64,000 bases of DNA, taken from contig BDDD01001817.1 in the NCBI GenBank assembly GCA_001972305.1, positions 149,918-213,917 on the forward strand, given 5' to 3'. Under the pieces are notes generated by a model. That model had not been told where the DNA came from. It ran no database searches and saw nothing but the letters and a program-made list of their open reading frames with translations. Origin of the DNA: Cephalotus follicularis. Its lineage: Eukaryota > Streptophyta > Magnoliopsida > Oxalidales > Cephalotaceae. Within the stretch, counting starts at the first letter, position 1. Each line of letters begins with the position of its first letter. The position numbers were made by a program, and so were the translations under genes. Below are positions 1 through 12,600 of the stretch, piece after piece.

Positions 1-249
1 GCTGCTTCCATGACCAAAGCTGCCACCTTGGCCAGGGTTGAGGCTGAGAGGAGGGTCAAAGAGGCTGCCTTTGCCAAGAAGAGAGCCAGAGAGGCACTGG
101 AGAGGCTCCTCTATTTGGGTGCAAAGGAAAAAGAGAAAGACTCCAAATTTAAACCGTCTGTTGCTGTGACAGAGCAGAAAGTGAAATCTCGAAGAACTGG
201 GAGCAATAGGGTCCATAAAAACGGTGTAACTTCTGAGGGAGATGATTAA
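1..249 (+). CDS. C-terminal end of an unrecognised host protein (partial)
   Basis: The frame is open from the first base and ends in TGA-free sequence at TAA near 249, so this is the last exon or the tail of a gene starting left of the window. The visible ~82 residues are rich in Ala, Lys, Arg and Glu (for example VEAERRVKEAAFAKKRAR). They should form a charged helix or coiled coil, followed by a polar, probably disordered tail ending in SEGDD. No catalytic or binding motif can be seen, and I do not recognise the family. The sequence after the stop is T-rich and fits a 3' UTR. Coding is supported by the biased composition and the clean stop, but the identity is unknown. Confidence 0.6.
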   Translation, partial: AASMTKAATLARVEAERRVKEAAFAKKRAREALERLLYLGAKEKEKDSKFKPSVAVTEQKVKSRRTGSNRVHKNGVTSEGDD

Positions 250-1798
250 CAGTTCTTTTGGAGTATTGGGTTTTATTCTGCTTCGCCTGAGAATGTAGGG
301 AAGTTGCAGGGTGATCATGGTAAAGTGGGCGGATGTGAATTGCTCGATCATGTGAATTTTTTGCTTCTTTTACACTTGATCTTGCTGTTTGCAGTGATGG
401 TCAATGGCAAGTCTTGTAGAGATGATTGGATTGATTGTGCTGATTTAGAATGTAGGTTTCTTTTCTCAGCTTGTTTAATTTTATGTAGCGGATGTAGTGA
501 TGATGCTGAATTGTGATTTTTCTAGTCTAGGCCAGTTTGTTTTCTATTGAGCCAATATGTTACTCTGTACCTCTCCCCTTTTTTCTCTGCCTTGTGAATT
601 CACTTATGTTTTTCGCTCACTCGCCCTTTGTTTGTAGTTGAGTCATTGAGTTTATCTGGTCTAAACTCTCATTGAACAGCATGTGCTCTGAATCACCATG
701 TTTCGCCTGCTTCGTCTTACCTCATTTTCCATAGTTAGTTACATAGTGTTGTAAATATGAAGGATAACATTTGATGAGATACAACAATGTCATTTTTTTC
801 TTAGTATCATATTTAGTTGTTAATTGGCAATATATAACGTATAGTTAAGTGACTTGCAGACTGTTTTGTTCTATCAAATTATTTCTGTAATCTTCTGTTC
901 AGATGTTGATCCTATTCTGTGTTCATCAAATTGTAATAGATGATGAATCATTGTCATATGAACCTCCGTAGTCTCTTTGACTTTCATACCAAATCTGTTT
1001 TTTCCAGAATGAGAAATGGAAATGCTAAGCCAATGAATGTTTATTATTTGGTGGATTTTTTTTGAAGCATTTGTTCCGTTTTTTCCACATGTATCTTGCA
1101 TCGGTATTAGCTGATTGGCTAGCGGTACTCTAAACTCTTCTGTATACGGTTCTAGCTCACTAATTTGGGATTGGTAAATACATGAGCCAACAGTTGTTTG
1201 AGTTGTCTTAATATATGGGTTCTGTATTGGTTCTTCTTTTCTTTTTTGACTTTCCTTCTATGTTTCCTTTTATATCAGTTGTTGGGGTCTCAAGTTAGAA
1301 ATGTCTTTTTCTCTTGGTAAACTTTTCTGAAATTGTGCAAGCTTCCCTGTTTGGCAACATCATCCTAGGCAATCACAAGTATTTGGCTAGAATAGAATGC
1401 TCGACAGTTTGTGAATTTAATTGCTTATTTTTCGTCTTACTTCTTCTTTATTTCGTGATTGAAATTCTTGTCACTTTTTGCTTCCAAATCATTGTCTTTG
1501 TAAGTTTTTCTTTCCATTGCTAATCTGAGATATGAATTCTTGTTGGTTATCTGAATATTTGTTTCCTGTCTATATATTCCCGCTTAATCCCAGATTTGAA
1601 AAATCATAGATGCTCGCAAGACTCCTGACTGGTCATAGACAGAATCATAATGTTCTTTTCAGTGCCTTTGGTTCTTTGAGTCGGTCTTGCATATCTTTGT
1701 ACGTCCTTGAGGTAGGACATAATCATCAACGCTCAGTGTTTCATTTTCCCTTTCTTATTCTTCTCCAGGATTTTTGGAGCTTGGCAAAACTCAAAACT
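250..1798. other. 3' UTR and intergenic spacer, no gene seen
   Basis: The stretch is T-rich with many short cryptic frames, none with family resemblance or coding bias. The first few hundred bases are probably the 3' UTR of the upstream gene. It ends where a solo LTR has inserted. Confidence 0.5.
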
Positions 1799-2607
1799 TG
1801 TCATACCCCGTTTTAAACTTTAACACATGGTTATCAGTTAATCCAGTCTTTAAAAATAATCCAAAAATTAAAATTTTTGCGGAAACATTCGTTCATACTG
1901 GATTTATATAAGATTTAGCATACACACGTAGTCCATACTACGTGCTTAAGTTTAATACAGTACATATTATATAATACATATCGAAAATGTAAATATAACA
2001 ATGAAGTATGACTTTATTACATTACAACTTAACAACCTTAAATAGAGCTCTCTAAAGTACAGTTTCAGTAGTTCGTGCAACTCCTTTTTTCAATCTGTAA
2101 TTGTAGGTATTAGCATTTGTCCTCACTCGACTAAGTAGGAAATATGCATGAGAATGAATATATGTATGTAATCATGACAGTTTATTTAAAACAGTATGTA
2201 TATATATGTCAATATATATAAGCAACAATGCCAAGTGGCTGCAATCAATCACTTATCAATCATACTGCACAATGGGGGTGTCACATATTGCTACCTTCTA
2301 GCATAAAATGCGCACCACCTAACTACCGCAATGCACTCCGATGATGATAGAAAAGTTAAACACTTATTGCTGGCACTTAACGGACAATTACTCAAGATCT
2401 GCGTTGCAGATAAATTTGGTGAAGGCGTCAACGTCTTCTAATGGCGCTGACGTCTACGCATCAGATTTTAGCTTCTTCCAAGCTCCACTAAATTCAATAA
2501 TAACAATTGGCTAAAATAATTGAACAATCAAATATTTAATTTCAATTTAATATATAATTATTCATTAATCCTAAAATATACATTAATTAAAATTTACAAT
2601 TATTACA
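1799..2607 (-). mobile_element. Solo LTR, probably Gypsy (809 bp), fossil
   Basis: The segment begins TGTCATACCCCG and ends ATTATTACA, so on the minus strand it reads TGTAAT...GGGGTATGACA with TG...CA ends. It is flanked by the 5-bp duplication AAACT (1794-1798 and 2608-2612), which marks its borders exactly. No internal coding region is present, so it is a solo LTR left by LTR-LTR recombination. A stretch near 2110-2140 (tttgtcctcactcg) also occurs in the larger solo LTR at 24338-26952, suggesting related families. A small motif cluster with GGCGTCAACGTC lies near 2420-2455. The Gypsy assignment is inferred from the termini only. Confidence 0.75.
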
Positions 2608-2713
2608 AAACTGACTATGGTCGAGTTTACATATGCAACTCTTGAAATGTTGAAGTTTCAAACCTTCTTTCTAGTACTTATTTCTTTTGCTCTATTCTTA
2701 TTTAATGGGTGAA

Positions 2714-2802
2714 ATTCTTGGGTGGACCGGTCCATTAGAACATGCCAGAGAGATAGGAATACACAGAATCTCATGGTCCAATGAATAGGTCCATCCAAGA
2801 AT
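2714..2802. repeat. Short inverted repeat (about 23-bp arms)
   Basis: Arms at 2714-2736 (starting ATTCTTGGGTGGACC) and 2780-2802 are near-perfect reverse complements, separated by about 43 bp. It could be a small hairpin or a MITE remnant. It lies in the spacer downstream of the pectinesterase gene, next to a solo LTR. Confidence 0.6.
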
Positions 2803-3300
2803 ATCCACATTCATGGTCTTGCTTTTTAACAAGAAGACTTTTTGTAACTCTGATGCGATATGTCAGTCAATGGTACGAGGACATTTGCAAATCTTTCTAA
2901 AAAGTGGCTAATGTTCTTAGGCAGAAGTCAAAAAACCTCTGCTGCTTGCTTTTTGCCTATTTTAGATATGGGCTGCTTAATAACAACTACACGAGGAAGA
3001 TGTTTCCCGAGTGTTCCTTATTGCTTGATGTATTGGTGTTTAGATGTTTAAAGAAATAGTATGGAACAAATGTACAACATCAGGTAGATTCGCAGCAAAA
3101 ACGAAAAATTTAAGTACATAAATTAGGTAAGCACATATGGCAGCTTTAACAGGATTGTTACAATACACAACTACCATGATAAAAACAAACTCTTGACTAC
3201 TAAGGCGGGGCGGCATAAAAATGACCATCCTCTCATCCTCATTATTGTCCACGTTACTACCATTTCTTAAAATCTTGACATCCTCCCCTGGTTTTTATCA

Positions 3301-5174
3301 TCATTTCCTGAAGCTGAGGAAGTAAGGTGCACCTGTGTTCTGCAACCATTGTCCTCCTTGAATAAATGGGCCAACAGTGAACTGAGCAGCCTCATTTCTG
3401 TTTGATATCACCTTAAAACCCCTCCATCTGACCCTTCTATTGGTTACGGCACCAGGGCCCTGGTTTGCATACTCAGCATAATACAAAGTATTTAGTGCAA
3501 AATTTCCTTGCCATTCCAGCCACCCTGCTGGTTGTATCAGATCGCCTATTGTTGATTCCATGATGACAGTCCTTGAATATTCCTTCCATGGCCTGCCTAG
3601 GTAAGAGGGGATCTTGAACCTCACAGGAAAGAGTAACTGTTCTGGGACAATCCGGCAGTTTTGGATGATCAAGCCGGTTGTTTCACGCTTATTGGTTCGA
3701 CCATGAGCTGTAATTGTGTTTTGTTGGTTATCCATGGGTTTCCTACAAATGATCAAAGAGTTTTGGATGACTACAGCAGCGTCACCAAAGATGAAATCGA
3801 CAGTGCCAGATATGACGCAGTTACGATAGAATTGGCGATGAGTTTGAGTGTATAGCGTGTCCTGGTATCCGTCCATTCTGCAGTTGTAGAAGGCTGATTG
3901 ATCTGATTGGACTCGGAGAGCCACAGCCTGGTGTCCTTCAGGACCTGCTGTGTTCTGAAATCCCATTGACTTGGCTATAAATCCACTTCCGACCGCCGCT
4001 GCAAGATACAAAAGGCTTAATATCAAAATGGGTTACACGAACATTTGGATTTCCTGATGACCTTTTATCAGTTAGAAGCAACCCCATTTGGACTAAACTG
4101 GTTTGGTTATTGTTTCCATATTTATCTTAATTTTGGAGAAGCATGAAATGAAATGGAGGAATCAAACTCACCGAAGGAGGCAGTGTTCATGGTGGTAATA
4201 CCATCGCGGTTGCATTTCTTTCCCGTGACCAATGTCCTCCGGGGTCCATCACCGTACATGAACACATTGACCTGATCCTTGGTAACAGTGATGTACTCGT
4301 TGTAAACCCCAGCCTTTACGTATATAACGTATCTTCCCTTCAGGTTCTTTGGATAGGCAGCAAGGGCTGCACCAATGGTTTTATATTGTCCACTTCCATC
4401 CTTTGCAACAACAGCATTAGGCTTCAGGTTGCCGTTGTTGTTGCTTGCCAATAGCCTCCTGTCTGCAGCAGAAATCCAGGCAGGATATCCACCATCATCA
4501 GTTTCAGATGCATCTAGAAGTCTTCTAGAGGTTGCATTCGTGTTTAATGACGGTATATGAATATTGAAGGCGTTAAAAATTCCTGCGATGGCTGAAACAA
4601 TGGCTAATGCATTGCTGGTTAGCTGACTGGCATTGAGAAGCCCATTTGACATATCAGTCTTAAGTTCTGGTTGAGTAATCCCATCCAGGCAGCTCTCTTG
4701 GTATGAAATCACGGCGCTTAACCAGTTTTTGAGCTCAGCCTCTCTGTCACTGAGAGTGTGCATATCACTATCCCCCACCGTTGAAAACGAGGCTTGCAGC
4801 TCATCAACAGCAAATTGCAACAGATCCTTGCAATCATCCATGGCCATCTTTTGAGTATCATTGCTTCCGAATTTACCGAAAATGGATTGTGAGTTGTTCA
4901 TTGCAGCCTGCACCTTCTCGACGGTGGCTTTGATTGCAACTTCTAAGAAGTCTTTAGGAGTGGCGCTTCCATTGTTAGCAAGTGAACCCAGGCTATCAAC
5001 GCATGCCTGCTTGAAATCAGTGGGGCTACATATAGCAGAAACAGCCTTTGAAGTTGTGGACAGGACGGCGTCATCATTGTCAGAGCTGTTCTTGCGGCTA
5101 ACGCCGACAATAACGCCAATGCAGACGCCAACCACAAGGATAATGGAGACTCCGGACACAATAGCCTTGTTCAT
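3301..5174 (-). CDS. Pectinesterase with N-terminal inhibitor domain (type-I PME)
   Basis: It removes methyl esters from cell-wall homogalacturonan. Two exons, 5174-4172 and 3998-3301, join in phase across a 173-bp GT-AG intron to give about 566 residues, the usual length for PRO-PME proteins. Residues 1-30 form a hydrophobic signal anchor (SIILVVGVCIGVIVGV). Residues ~40-205 are a PMEI domain with the expected cysteines (AICSP, QACVD, DDCKD, ESCLD). Two RRLL processing sites follow (TSRRLLD, DRRLLAS), where subtilases normally release the mature enzyme in the Golgi. The catalytic domain carries GVYNEY, QAVALR, QDTLY, DFIFG and LGRPWKEYSR, so both catalytic aspartates, the glutamines and the arginine are present. 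It looks functional. Which pectin PME isoform it is cannot be told. Confidence 0.95.
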
Positions 5175-5308
5175 TTTGGATACTCAGTTAGCTAAGCTTT
5201 GATTATTTGTGAGAGATGTGGATAAATGGTGTTGGTGGGCACTTGGGATATATTTATTAGTCCCAAAGATGGATGTGGAAATTGAAGGTGAAGAAGAAGA
5301 AGGGGGGT

Positions 5309-5320
5309 TTTTATATATAG
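5309..5320 (-). promoter_or_regulatory. Candidate TATA box of the pectinesterase gene
   Basis: The minus strand reads CTATATATAAAAAC about 135 bp upstream of the start codon, within the normal range for a plant TATA box plus leader. This is inferred from position and composition only. Confidence 0.45.
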
Positions 5321-6415
5321 AGATAAAAGGGCTTAATTATAGGGTAACTGCATGTTTTTGTTTTTGTTGAAGCAGTTGATGTGTGGCTTAGAACAAAGAC
5401 TTCCATAAGAATGGTTGAAGACTTCCCATTTATTGCTATATACTCTCCAACACAGTTTCTCCGAAATTAGTTCATGCTCGCTCGCTCCTCACTGCTTTTG
5501 CCTATTTTGAATCTCTGAAATACTAAAATTAACCATGCATGCATGCATGCATGCATCAAAAACCATATCCATATATATATATATCTACTATTTTTAACAT
5601 CAAATGTTTTTCTTTCTTAAGTTTTGTGCTATCATCCATAATATTTATGCATACTTCTTATATATATATATATATATATATGATTCTTATAACTGCAATC
5701 CCCCAACATACTAAATTTAATGATGTTACAAAGTCAATAACACAAGTTATTAGGGAACGTTAGAATGTCAATTATTCAAAATTATTTCTATCTATAAGTT
5801 ATCTTTTTTCTAGATAAGTATTGTCTCCAAGTTTGAATGAAATATTAGGATACATATAATTTATATATAGTCTCATAAACATTGTTTATGTTCTCGTAAA
5901 CAGTGTCAACCCTAAAATAACTCTTTTTGAATGCAGAGTTTTGAAAGATAACTTAAGATTTGAATACAGTAGTTACATATATATCATACGGAGATTGCAT
6001 ATGAGGGGGTCATGTGCGTTGCACGTGATCATGACTCATCTCAATTTTTATTTGTTGTATTGAAATGACAAATATATATACATATATATATATCTAAACA
6101 TAGTTACTACTACTTTTAGCATCAAATGTTTTTACAAGAGCACTAGAATGTCAATTATTAAAAATTATTCTTATCATCACATATATCGTCTCTAAGTTTG
6201 AATGAAATAATTTTTGAATAAATATAATTTATGTAGACTACCTGATTATATAATCAATTTATCAGATTATTATTCAAAAAGTGGGGGTCTCAATTTCATT
6301 ATTATCTGTTGCAATTTCATTATTCGTTGTATTCAAATGACAAAAATATTTAACATAACTAATGAGTAACAACAAGTCCACATCTTGAGAAGCATATCCC
6401 AATTAAGACAAAACA
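5321..6415. other. AT-rich divergent intergenic region with microsatellites and a direct repeat
   Basis: It lies between the divergent pectinesterase and PPR genes, so it should hold both promoters. It contains an (ATGC)n run at about 5535-5556 and (AT)n runs near 5570-5582 and 5660-5681. An imperfect direct repeat links 5586-5880 with 6108-6245; shared words include catcaaatgttttt, gaatgtcaattatt and aagtttgaatgaaat. No other coding sequence is seen. Confidence 0.6.
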
Positions 6416-8311
6416 ATGAGCTCACTGTCACTCCAAGCAGCTGCCATCCCAAAGACAAAGACACGGCATTCGCCACTTGAAGTTGCATCACCACTGCACA
6501 ACATAGACTCGTGCTCAACCATGGCCCAGCTCAAGCAGTTTCATTCCCAATTCATCAGGCTCGGCCTCTCTGCTGACAACAACGCCATGGGCCGGGTCAT
6601 CAAGTTCTGCGCCATATCCAAACATGGCGATTTGGGTTATGCCCTCCAGATTTTCGATACTATTCCTCACCCAGATGCTTTCATTTATAACACCGTTATC
6701 AGAGGTTTCTTGCAATCCCCGTTACCCAGAAATTGCCTTCTTTTCTACTCACAGATGTTGCAAGATTCTGTTTTCCCCAATAATTTTACTTTCCCTCCTC
6801 TTATAAGAGCTTCGTCTTCTTGTTGTGGAGATCATGCCCTTAAAGAAGGGAAGCAAATCCATGCCCATGTTTTCAAATTTGGGTTTGGAGCAGATGGGTT
6901 TTCTTTAAACAATTTGATACACATGTATGCGAATCTTCGTTCTTTGGAGGAGGCTAGGAGGGTCTTTGATAAGATGCCTTCGCGGGATTTTGTTTCTTGG
7001 ACTACGTTGATTTCCGGTTATTCTCAGTGGGGATGTGTTGATGAGGCATTGGAAGTTTTTGAGATCATGTCTGAGAGGAACTCTGCTTCCTGGAATGCAA
7101 TGATTGCTGCTTTTGTACAGAGTAACCGTTTTCATGAGGCGTTTTCTGTGTTTAATAGGATGAGAGCTGAAAAGGTGGTGATGGATAAGTTCATGGCGGC
7201 TAGTATGTTATCGGCTTGTACTGGTTTGGGAGCTTTGGAGCAAGGGAAGTGGATACATGAGTACCTAGAGAAGAGTAAGATTGAGTTGGAATCAAAACTT
7301 GCTACAACAATTATTGACATGTATTGCAAGTGTGGTTGCTTGGAAAAGGCTTTTGAAGTTTTTAATGGGTTGCCAATCAAAGGTATTTCTTCATGGAATT
7401 CCATGATTGGGGGGTTAGCAATGCATGGAAAGGGGGAGGCTGCCATTGAGCTATTTAAGGAAATGGAAAGAGAGTTGGTAGCTCCTGATAACATCACTTT
7501 TCTGAATCTCCTCAGTGCATGTGCTCACTCGGGTTTGGTAAAGGAGGGGCATCATTATTTTCGCTACATGATTGAGGTTCATGGAGTCGAGCACAGAATG
7601 GAACATTTCGGTTGTATGGTTGATTTGCTTGCAAGAGCTGGATTGCTGGAAGAAGCAAGAAAGTTAATAGAAGAGATGCCCATGAGCCCTGATGCAGGTG
7701 TACTCGGTGCTCTTCTTGGAGCTTGTAAAATCCACAGAAACATTGAATTGGGGGAAGAAATTGGAAAGAAAGTAATCGAACTGGAGCCTAACAATAGTGG
7801 TCGCTACATAATATTGGCTAATATTTATGCCAATGCTGGAAGATGGGAAGATGTTGCTAACATGAGGAAATTGATGAATGATAGGGGAGTCAAGAAGGCT
7901 CCAGGCTTTTCCAGGATTGAAACAGAAGGTGTTGTCCACGAATTTATTGCAGGTGGAAGGGCTCATCCCAATACTAAACAAATATACAATATACTCGATG
8001 AGATACTAAAATCTATAAGTGCTGTTGGCTATGTGCCGGACACAGATGGAGTAAAATTGGATGACCTTGATGAAGAGGAAAGAGAGAACCCTTTATACTA
8101 CCACAGTGAGAAAATTGCCATTGCTTTTGGCCTGTTAACGACTAAACCCGGGGAAATTGTTCGTATCTCAAAAAATCTACGAGTTTGTAAAGACTGTCAC
8201 AATGCTTGTAAGCTCATCTCAAAGGTTTATGATCGTGAAATAATTGTTAGAGACAGGAATCGGTTTCACCACTTCAAAAATGGGGATTGTTCCTGTAGGG
8301 ATTACTGGTAA
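6416..8311 (+). CDS. PPR protein, PLS class with E and DYW domains
   Basis: It is a single-exon 631-residue protein of the family that edits C to U in organelle transcripts. From residue ~35 it carries degenerate P, L and S pentatricopeptide repeats (for example FIYNTVIRGF, VSWTTLISGYSQWG, ASWNAMIAAFVQ, SSWNSMIGGLAMHG), then E/E+ motifs (GVLGALLGACKIHRNIELGE). The last ~95 residues form the DYW deaminase domain. There HSEK gives the zinc His and catalytic Glu, CKDCH gives the zinc cysteines, and the domain ends HHFKNGDCSCRDYW at the exact C terminus. The N terminus is short and polar-hydrophobic, fitting an organelle transit peptide but not decisive. Lack of introns is normal for the family. 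It looks intact; the target editing site cannot be predicted. Confidence 0.95.
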   Translation: MSSLSLQAAAIPKTKTRHSPLEVASPLHNIDSCSTMAQLKQFHSQFIRLGLSADNNAMGRVIKFCAISKHGDLGYALQIFDTIPHPDAFIYNTVIRGFLQSPLPRNCLLFYSQMLQDSVFPNNFTFPPLIRASSSCCGDHALKEGKQIHAHVFKFGFGADGFSLNNLIHMYANLRSLEEARRVFDKMPSRDFVSWTTLISGYSQWGCVDEALEVFEIMSERNSASWNAMIAAFVQSNRFHEAFSVFNRMRAEKVVMDKFMAASMLSACTGLGALEQGKWIHEYLEKSKIELESKLATTIIDMYCKCGCLEKAFEVFNGLPIKGISSWNSMIGGLAMHGKGEAAIELFKEMERELVAPDNITFLNLLSACAHSGLVKEGHHYFRYMIEVHGVEHRMEHFGCMVDLLARAGLLEEARKLIEEMPMSPDAGVLGALLGACKIHRNIELGEEIGKKVIELEPNNSGRYIILANIYANAGRWEDVANMRKLMNDRGVKKAPGFSRIETEGVVHEFIAGGRAHPNTKQIYNILDEILKSISAVGYVPDTDGVKLDDLDEEERENPLYYHSEKIAIAFGLLTTKPGEIVRISKNLRVCKDCHNACKLISKVYDREIIVRDRNRFHHFKNGDCSCRDYW

Positions 8312-9674
8312 TAGTGATTGGGGACTGATGAATTGTGGGAAGATCCTGTATATGTGTAGATATGAATCCAAACTTGTGAGTGCTATACTTGTAAGCATGG
8401 GATAATATTTTCCACTAAAGCAAATAAAGCAATGTAATGACATTATGTCAGTAATTGGTTAATGGTATGTCATATGTAATTTCTATGCTTGTTCAACTTG
8501 GCTATCAATGTTGATGCTAGTACATGTGACATGTCGCAACCTGTAAGTCCAAAACATGCTTAGCCATTTTGGGTAGCATTAAAAAAAGCATTGAAAATGA
8601 GTCATGCTTATTTGGACTCACCTGAGTTAACTCAATATATATGACTATCCCAAACGAACAGGCCATGGTAATTGTGAGAAACCCCATAGTGAAAAAAAAA
8701 AATCTAAACTTTTACATATAATATAAGCTCAAAAAATGAAACAAAAAGGTGTGGTGGAGCCATGACCCCGCAGTCTATATTGGTCCATATTTCTTTGCAT
8801 TAAAATAAAGAGTTTTAATGTATAAAGTTTATATTTTTATCCAGAAATGGTGAAAAGAATACAAACACAATACCGAGTCACCTATGAACCAAAAGCCCTA
8901 AAAAATACCGAGTCGAGCAATCTGACTCGCGATTCCAATACCGATCCCTAGCTCATTATTCTTCACTCACCGATTCCCCGTTTTTTCTTCTTTTTCAAAT
9001 TTCCCACCGATCTTGCTGTTTCATTTCGAATCCCCAAAATCACAAAAAATCAAATCCCATTTTAGGGATGCTAAAAAAATCCAAACTTTGCGTTCGATAT
9101 TAAAGGCTTACCATTTCAGGTGTGCAATGTTGTATAATGCTTCCTATTTAGAGCTTAACATAAAAAAAAAAAGACTGCAAATTACTTATATGTCTTTGAG
9201 TTTTCCATTTTTGACAATCATGCACATAATCACATTGTCTATTATGTTTTTGTAACATTTTCCTTTTGTTAGGTTCTTGTAGTGCTTTCCTTGTCCTTTG
9301 CTCTTTGCATCTAGAGCTAATTTTTTATATTTATCCAAAAATAAACTACTATGGGTCATAGAGTGCAATGTTGTTTTAGAGTTCACACATACAGTTTCTG
9401 ATTTGTAAAGTGATGGAGATTGCTTATAATTTGTGGGTTATGTTTTGCTTTTTGATTCTACTGTATATGGAACTCAGTCATATATTTGTGCTTTCATTGT
9501 TAAAATGTAACTTCTGATAGTGCAATTGAAGCTTGCATATGGAAACATAGAACAATTTTGACTGCAGGAAATGTTAAGCTGTTGTTGCAGCCTTGAATGT
9601 ATAATTTGGTCCTGCATGTTATGTAGCATCCTGATAAGGTAAAAGGTATATTTGCTGTGGGTACATGTAGTTGA
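8312..9674. other. PPR 3' flank and probable 5' leader of the BED/hAT gene
   Basis: There is no supported coding sequence. The C/T-rich stretch around 8940-9010 and the CAG-GTGTGC site near 9118-9124 could be a leader exon with a donor site. ACATGTAG just before 9670 could be the matching acceptor, giving a 5'-UTR intron. This is inference from splice-like words. Confidence 0.3.
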
Positions 9675-12600
9675 ATGGTGGAGTCGATGGCTCGAATTCA
9701 CTCCTCTGGATTTGTTGACCCTGGATGGGAGCATGCTGTTGCTTTGGATGAGAAGAAAAAGAAGGTTAAATGCAATTACTGTGGTAAGATAGTTAGTGGT
9801 GGGATATACAGATTGAAGCAACACTTAGCTCGAGTTTCTGGAGAAGTAACATACTGTGATAAGGCTCCAGAGGTAGTATATGTGAAAATGAAAGAAATTT
9901 TGGAAGGAAGTCGGTCCATAAAAAAAAGTAGGCAATTTGAAGATGATGGACAAGCTTACGTGAATTTTCGCTCTAATGTTGACGAAGAGGCGGAAGTTGA
10001 CTACAGAAGCAAAGGAAAGGAATCGATGGTTAGTCGGAATGTGGTTCGAAACTCGATTCCTCTGCGTTCATTTGGGCATGTTGACCCAGGGTGGGAACAT
10101 GGAGTTGCTCAAGATGACAGGAAAAAGAAGGTAAAATGCAATTACTGTCAAAAAATTGTAAGTGGAGGTATAAATCGATTTAAACAACATCTAGCTAGAA
10201 TTCCTGGAGAAGTAGCACCTTGTAAATTTGCTCCTGAGGATGTGTATTATAAAATAAAAGAGAATATGAAATGGCATCGTACTGGGAGAAGAAACAGGCA
10301 GCCTGATTCTACAGATATTTCACCATACCATAGGAAACCAGATACCGAAGATGGACAAGAGGAAGATGCTTTGCTTCTAGTGCGCAAAGAAAGACCGAAA
10401 ATTGGGGAGAAAAGATTGGGCAAAGATATGAGAAGGTCTTTCCATGTTACGCATCCCGCAAGTGGTTCTGAACCAATACTTAAAAGATCAAAATTGGATT
10501 CTGCTTTTCTGAAAACACCAAAGAGTCGTCGCACGCCATTATCTGGCGCACAACAAAAAGTGAAAAGCGGCTCCGACGGACGATCTCACAGAGAAGTTTT
10601 TTCAGCAATTTGTAAATTCTTTTACCATGCTGGTGTTCCGTTTCAAGCAGCAAACTCCCATTACTTCCAGAGAATGCTGGAGTTGGTTGGTCAATACGGA
10701 CAGGGATTGACAAGCCCTTCGAGCCAACTGATATCTGGTCGCTTTTTGCAGGAGGAAATTGCAATTACTAAGAAACATCTAGTTGAGTATAAGACTTCTT
10801 GGGCCAACACAGGTTGTTCTATATTAGCCGATAGTTGGACAGACACAGAGGGCAGGACATTGATCAATTTTTTGGTTTCTTGTACCCGTGGTGTGTACTT
10901 TGTTTCTTCAGTGGATGCCACTGATGTGCTAGATGATGCTCTAAAATTGTTTAAACTGCTGGATAAAGTTGTGGAAGAGTTTGGCGAGGAAAATGTAGTG
11001 CAGGTATTCTACTATCCGATTCATTTTGATTCTGAAGTAAACCTTAATGTTTTATTATGACCTAGTAGCCCAAGTTCTTTTTATTATTATCATTTGTTCC
11101 GCCCTCTTTTGTAGGTAATCACCAAGAATGTTCCCAATTATAAGGCTGCTGGGAAGATGCTTGAAGAGAAAAGAAAGAGACTATTCTGGACCCCATGTGC
11201 TACTGATAGTATTGATCAGATGCTTGAAGATTTTTTGAAGCTAAAATGCATAGGGAGGTGCATGCAGAAGGCGCAGAAAATTACAAAGTTCATTTATAAT
11301 CGAGTTTGGTTATTGAATCTTATGCAGAAAGAATTCAGCCAGGGACAGGAACTTTTGAGGCCATCTGTTACGCGGTCTGCCTCCAGCTTTGCGACTTTGC
11401 AAAACATGCTGGACCACAGGAGTGGTCTAAGAAGAATGTTTCTATCAAATAGATGGATATCATCTAGGTTCTCTAAATCAAATGAAGGAAAAGAAGTGGA
11501 AAAAATTGTATTAAGTGTTTCATTCTGGAATGAGGTACAGTATGTTAGCAAAGCAATGGACCCAGTAATGCAAGTACTTGTAAAGGTTTATAGTGGTGAA
11601 AGCCTGTCAATGCCACACGTATATAAAGACATGTATAGCGCAAAGCTCACAATTAAATCCATTCATGGAGATAATCCGCGTAAATATGGACCATTCTGGA
11701 GTGTGATAGACAAACACTGGAACTCATTGTACCATCACCCTGTTCACACGGCTGCTTACTTCTTGAATCCATCATACAGATATCGTCCTGATTTTATTGA
11801 GGTAGGAGAAATAATGATCATCAGTTGTTTGCAGAATCATAATATTTTATTTTCTGATCCGAATTTAGTTTTATGTAACTGTAGCATTCGGAAGTGTTAC
11901 GAGGACTAAATGAATGCATTGTTCGGTTGGAACCCGACAATGCAAGAAGGATTTCTGCTTCCACTCAGGTGGCTATTTTTTATTTTCTTTCTCTTTTGTA
12001 AGAATTATCTTTGCCCTAGATTTTTTTTTCCCGATTAGTCTCCAATCTCTTCTCTCCATGCTTTGATGTTATGTCTCAGATTTCTGATTACAGTTACTCA
12101 AAAGCTGATTTCGGCACTGAATTGGCAATGACTACAAGAACAGAAATTGATCCAGGTAGTAGCACTAGGAATTCTATTACTTATTTGAGAATTTCACATG
12201 CGCAGGCATTAACACACGTATAGTTTAATTATATGCATGTGTTACTCTTATTGTTTGGATGGCAATGTTGCACTGATCAATACTTTGACCTCACTAGCTG
12301 CATGGTGGCAACAACATGGGATAAGTTGCTTAGAGCTACAACGAATAGCTGTGCGCATATTAAGTCAGACAAGCTCATCTTGTGGGTGTGAGCATTACTG
12401 GAGCATACACGATGAGATCCGCCGCCAAAGGCATAATCGTTTAGCTCAGAAAAGACTAGATGAGCTTATCTATGTTCATTACAACTTGCGACATAGAGAA
12501 AGCCATTTGAAAAAGAGGTTCGGTGACTCAATATCACTTGATAGTGTTCTGGTAGAACTTTTATTTGATGACTGGATTGTAGAAGCAGAGAAACAAACGT

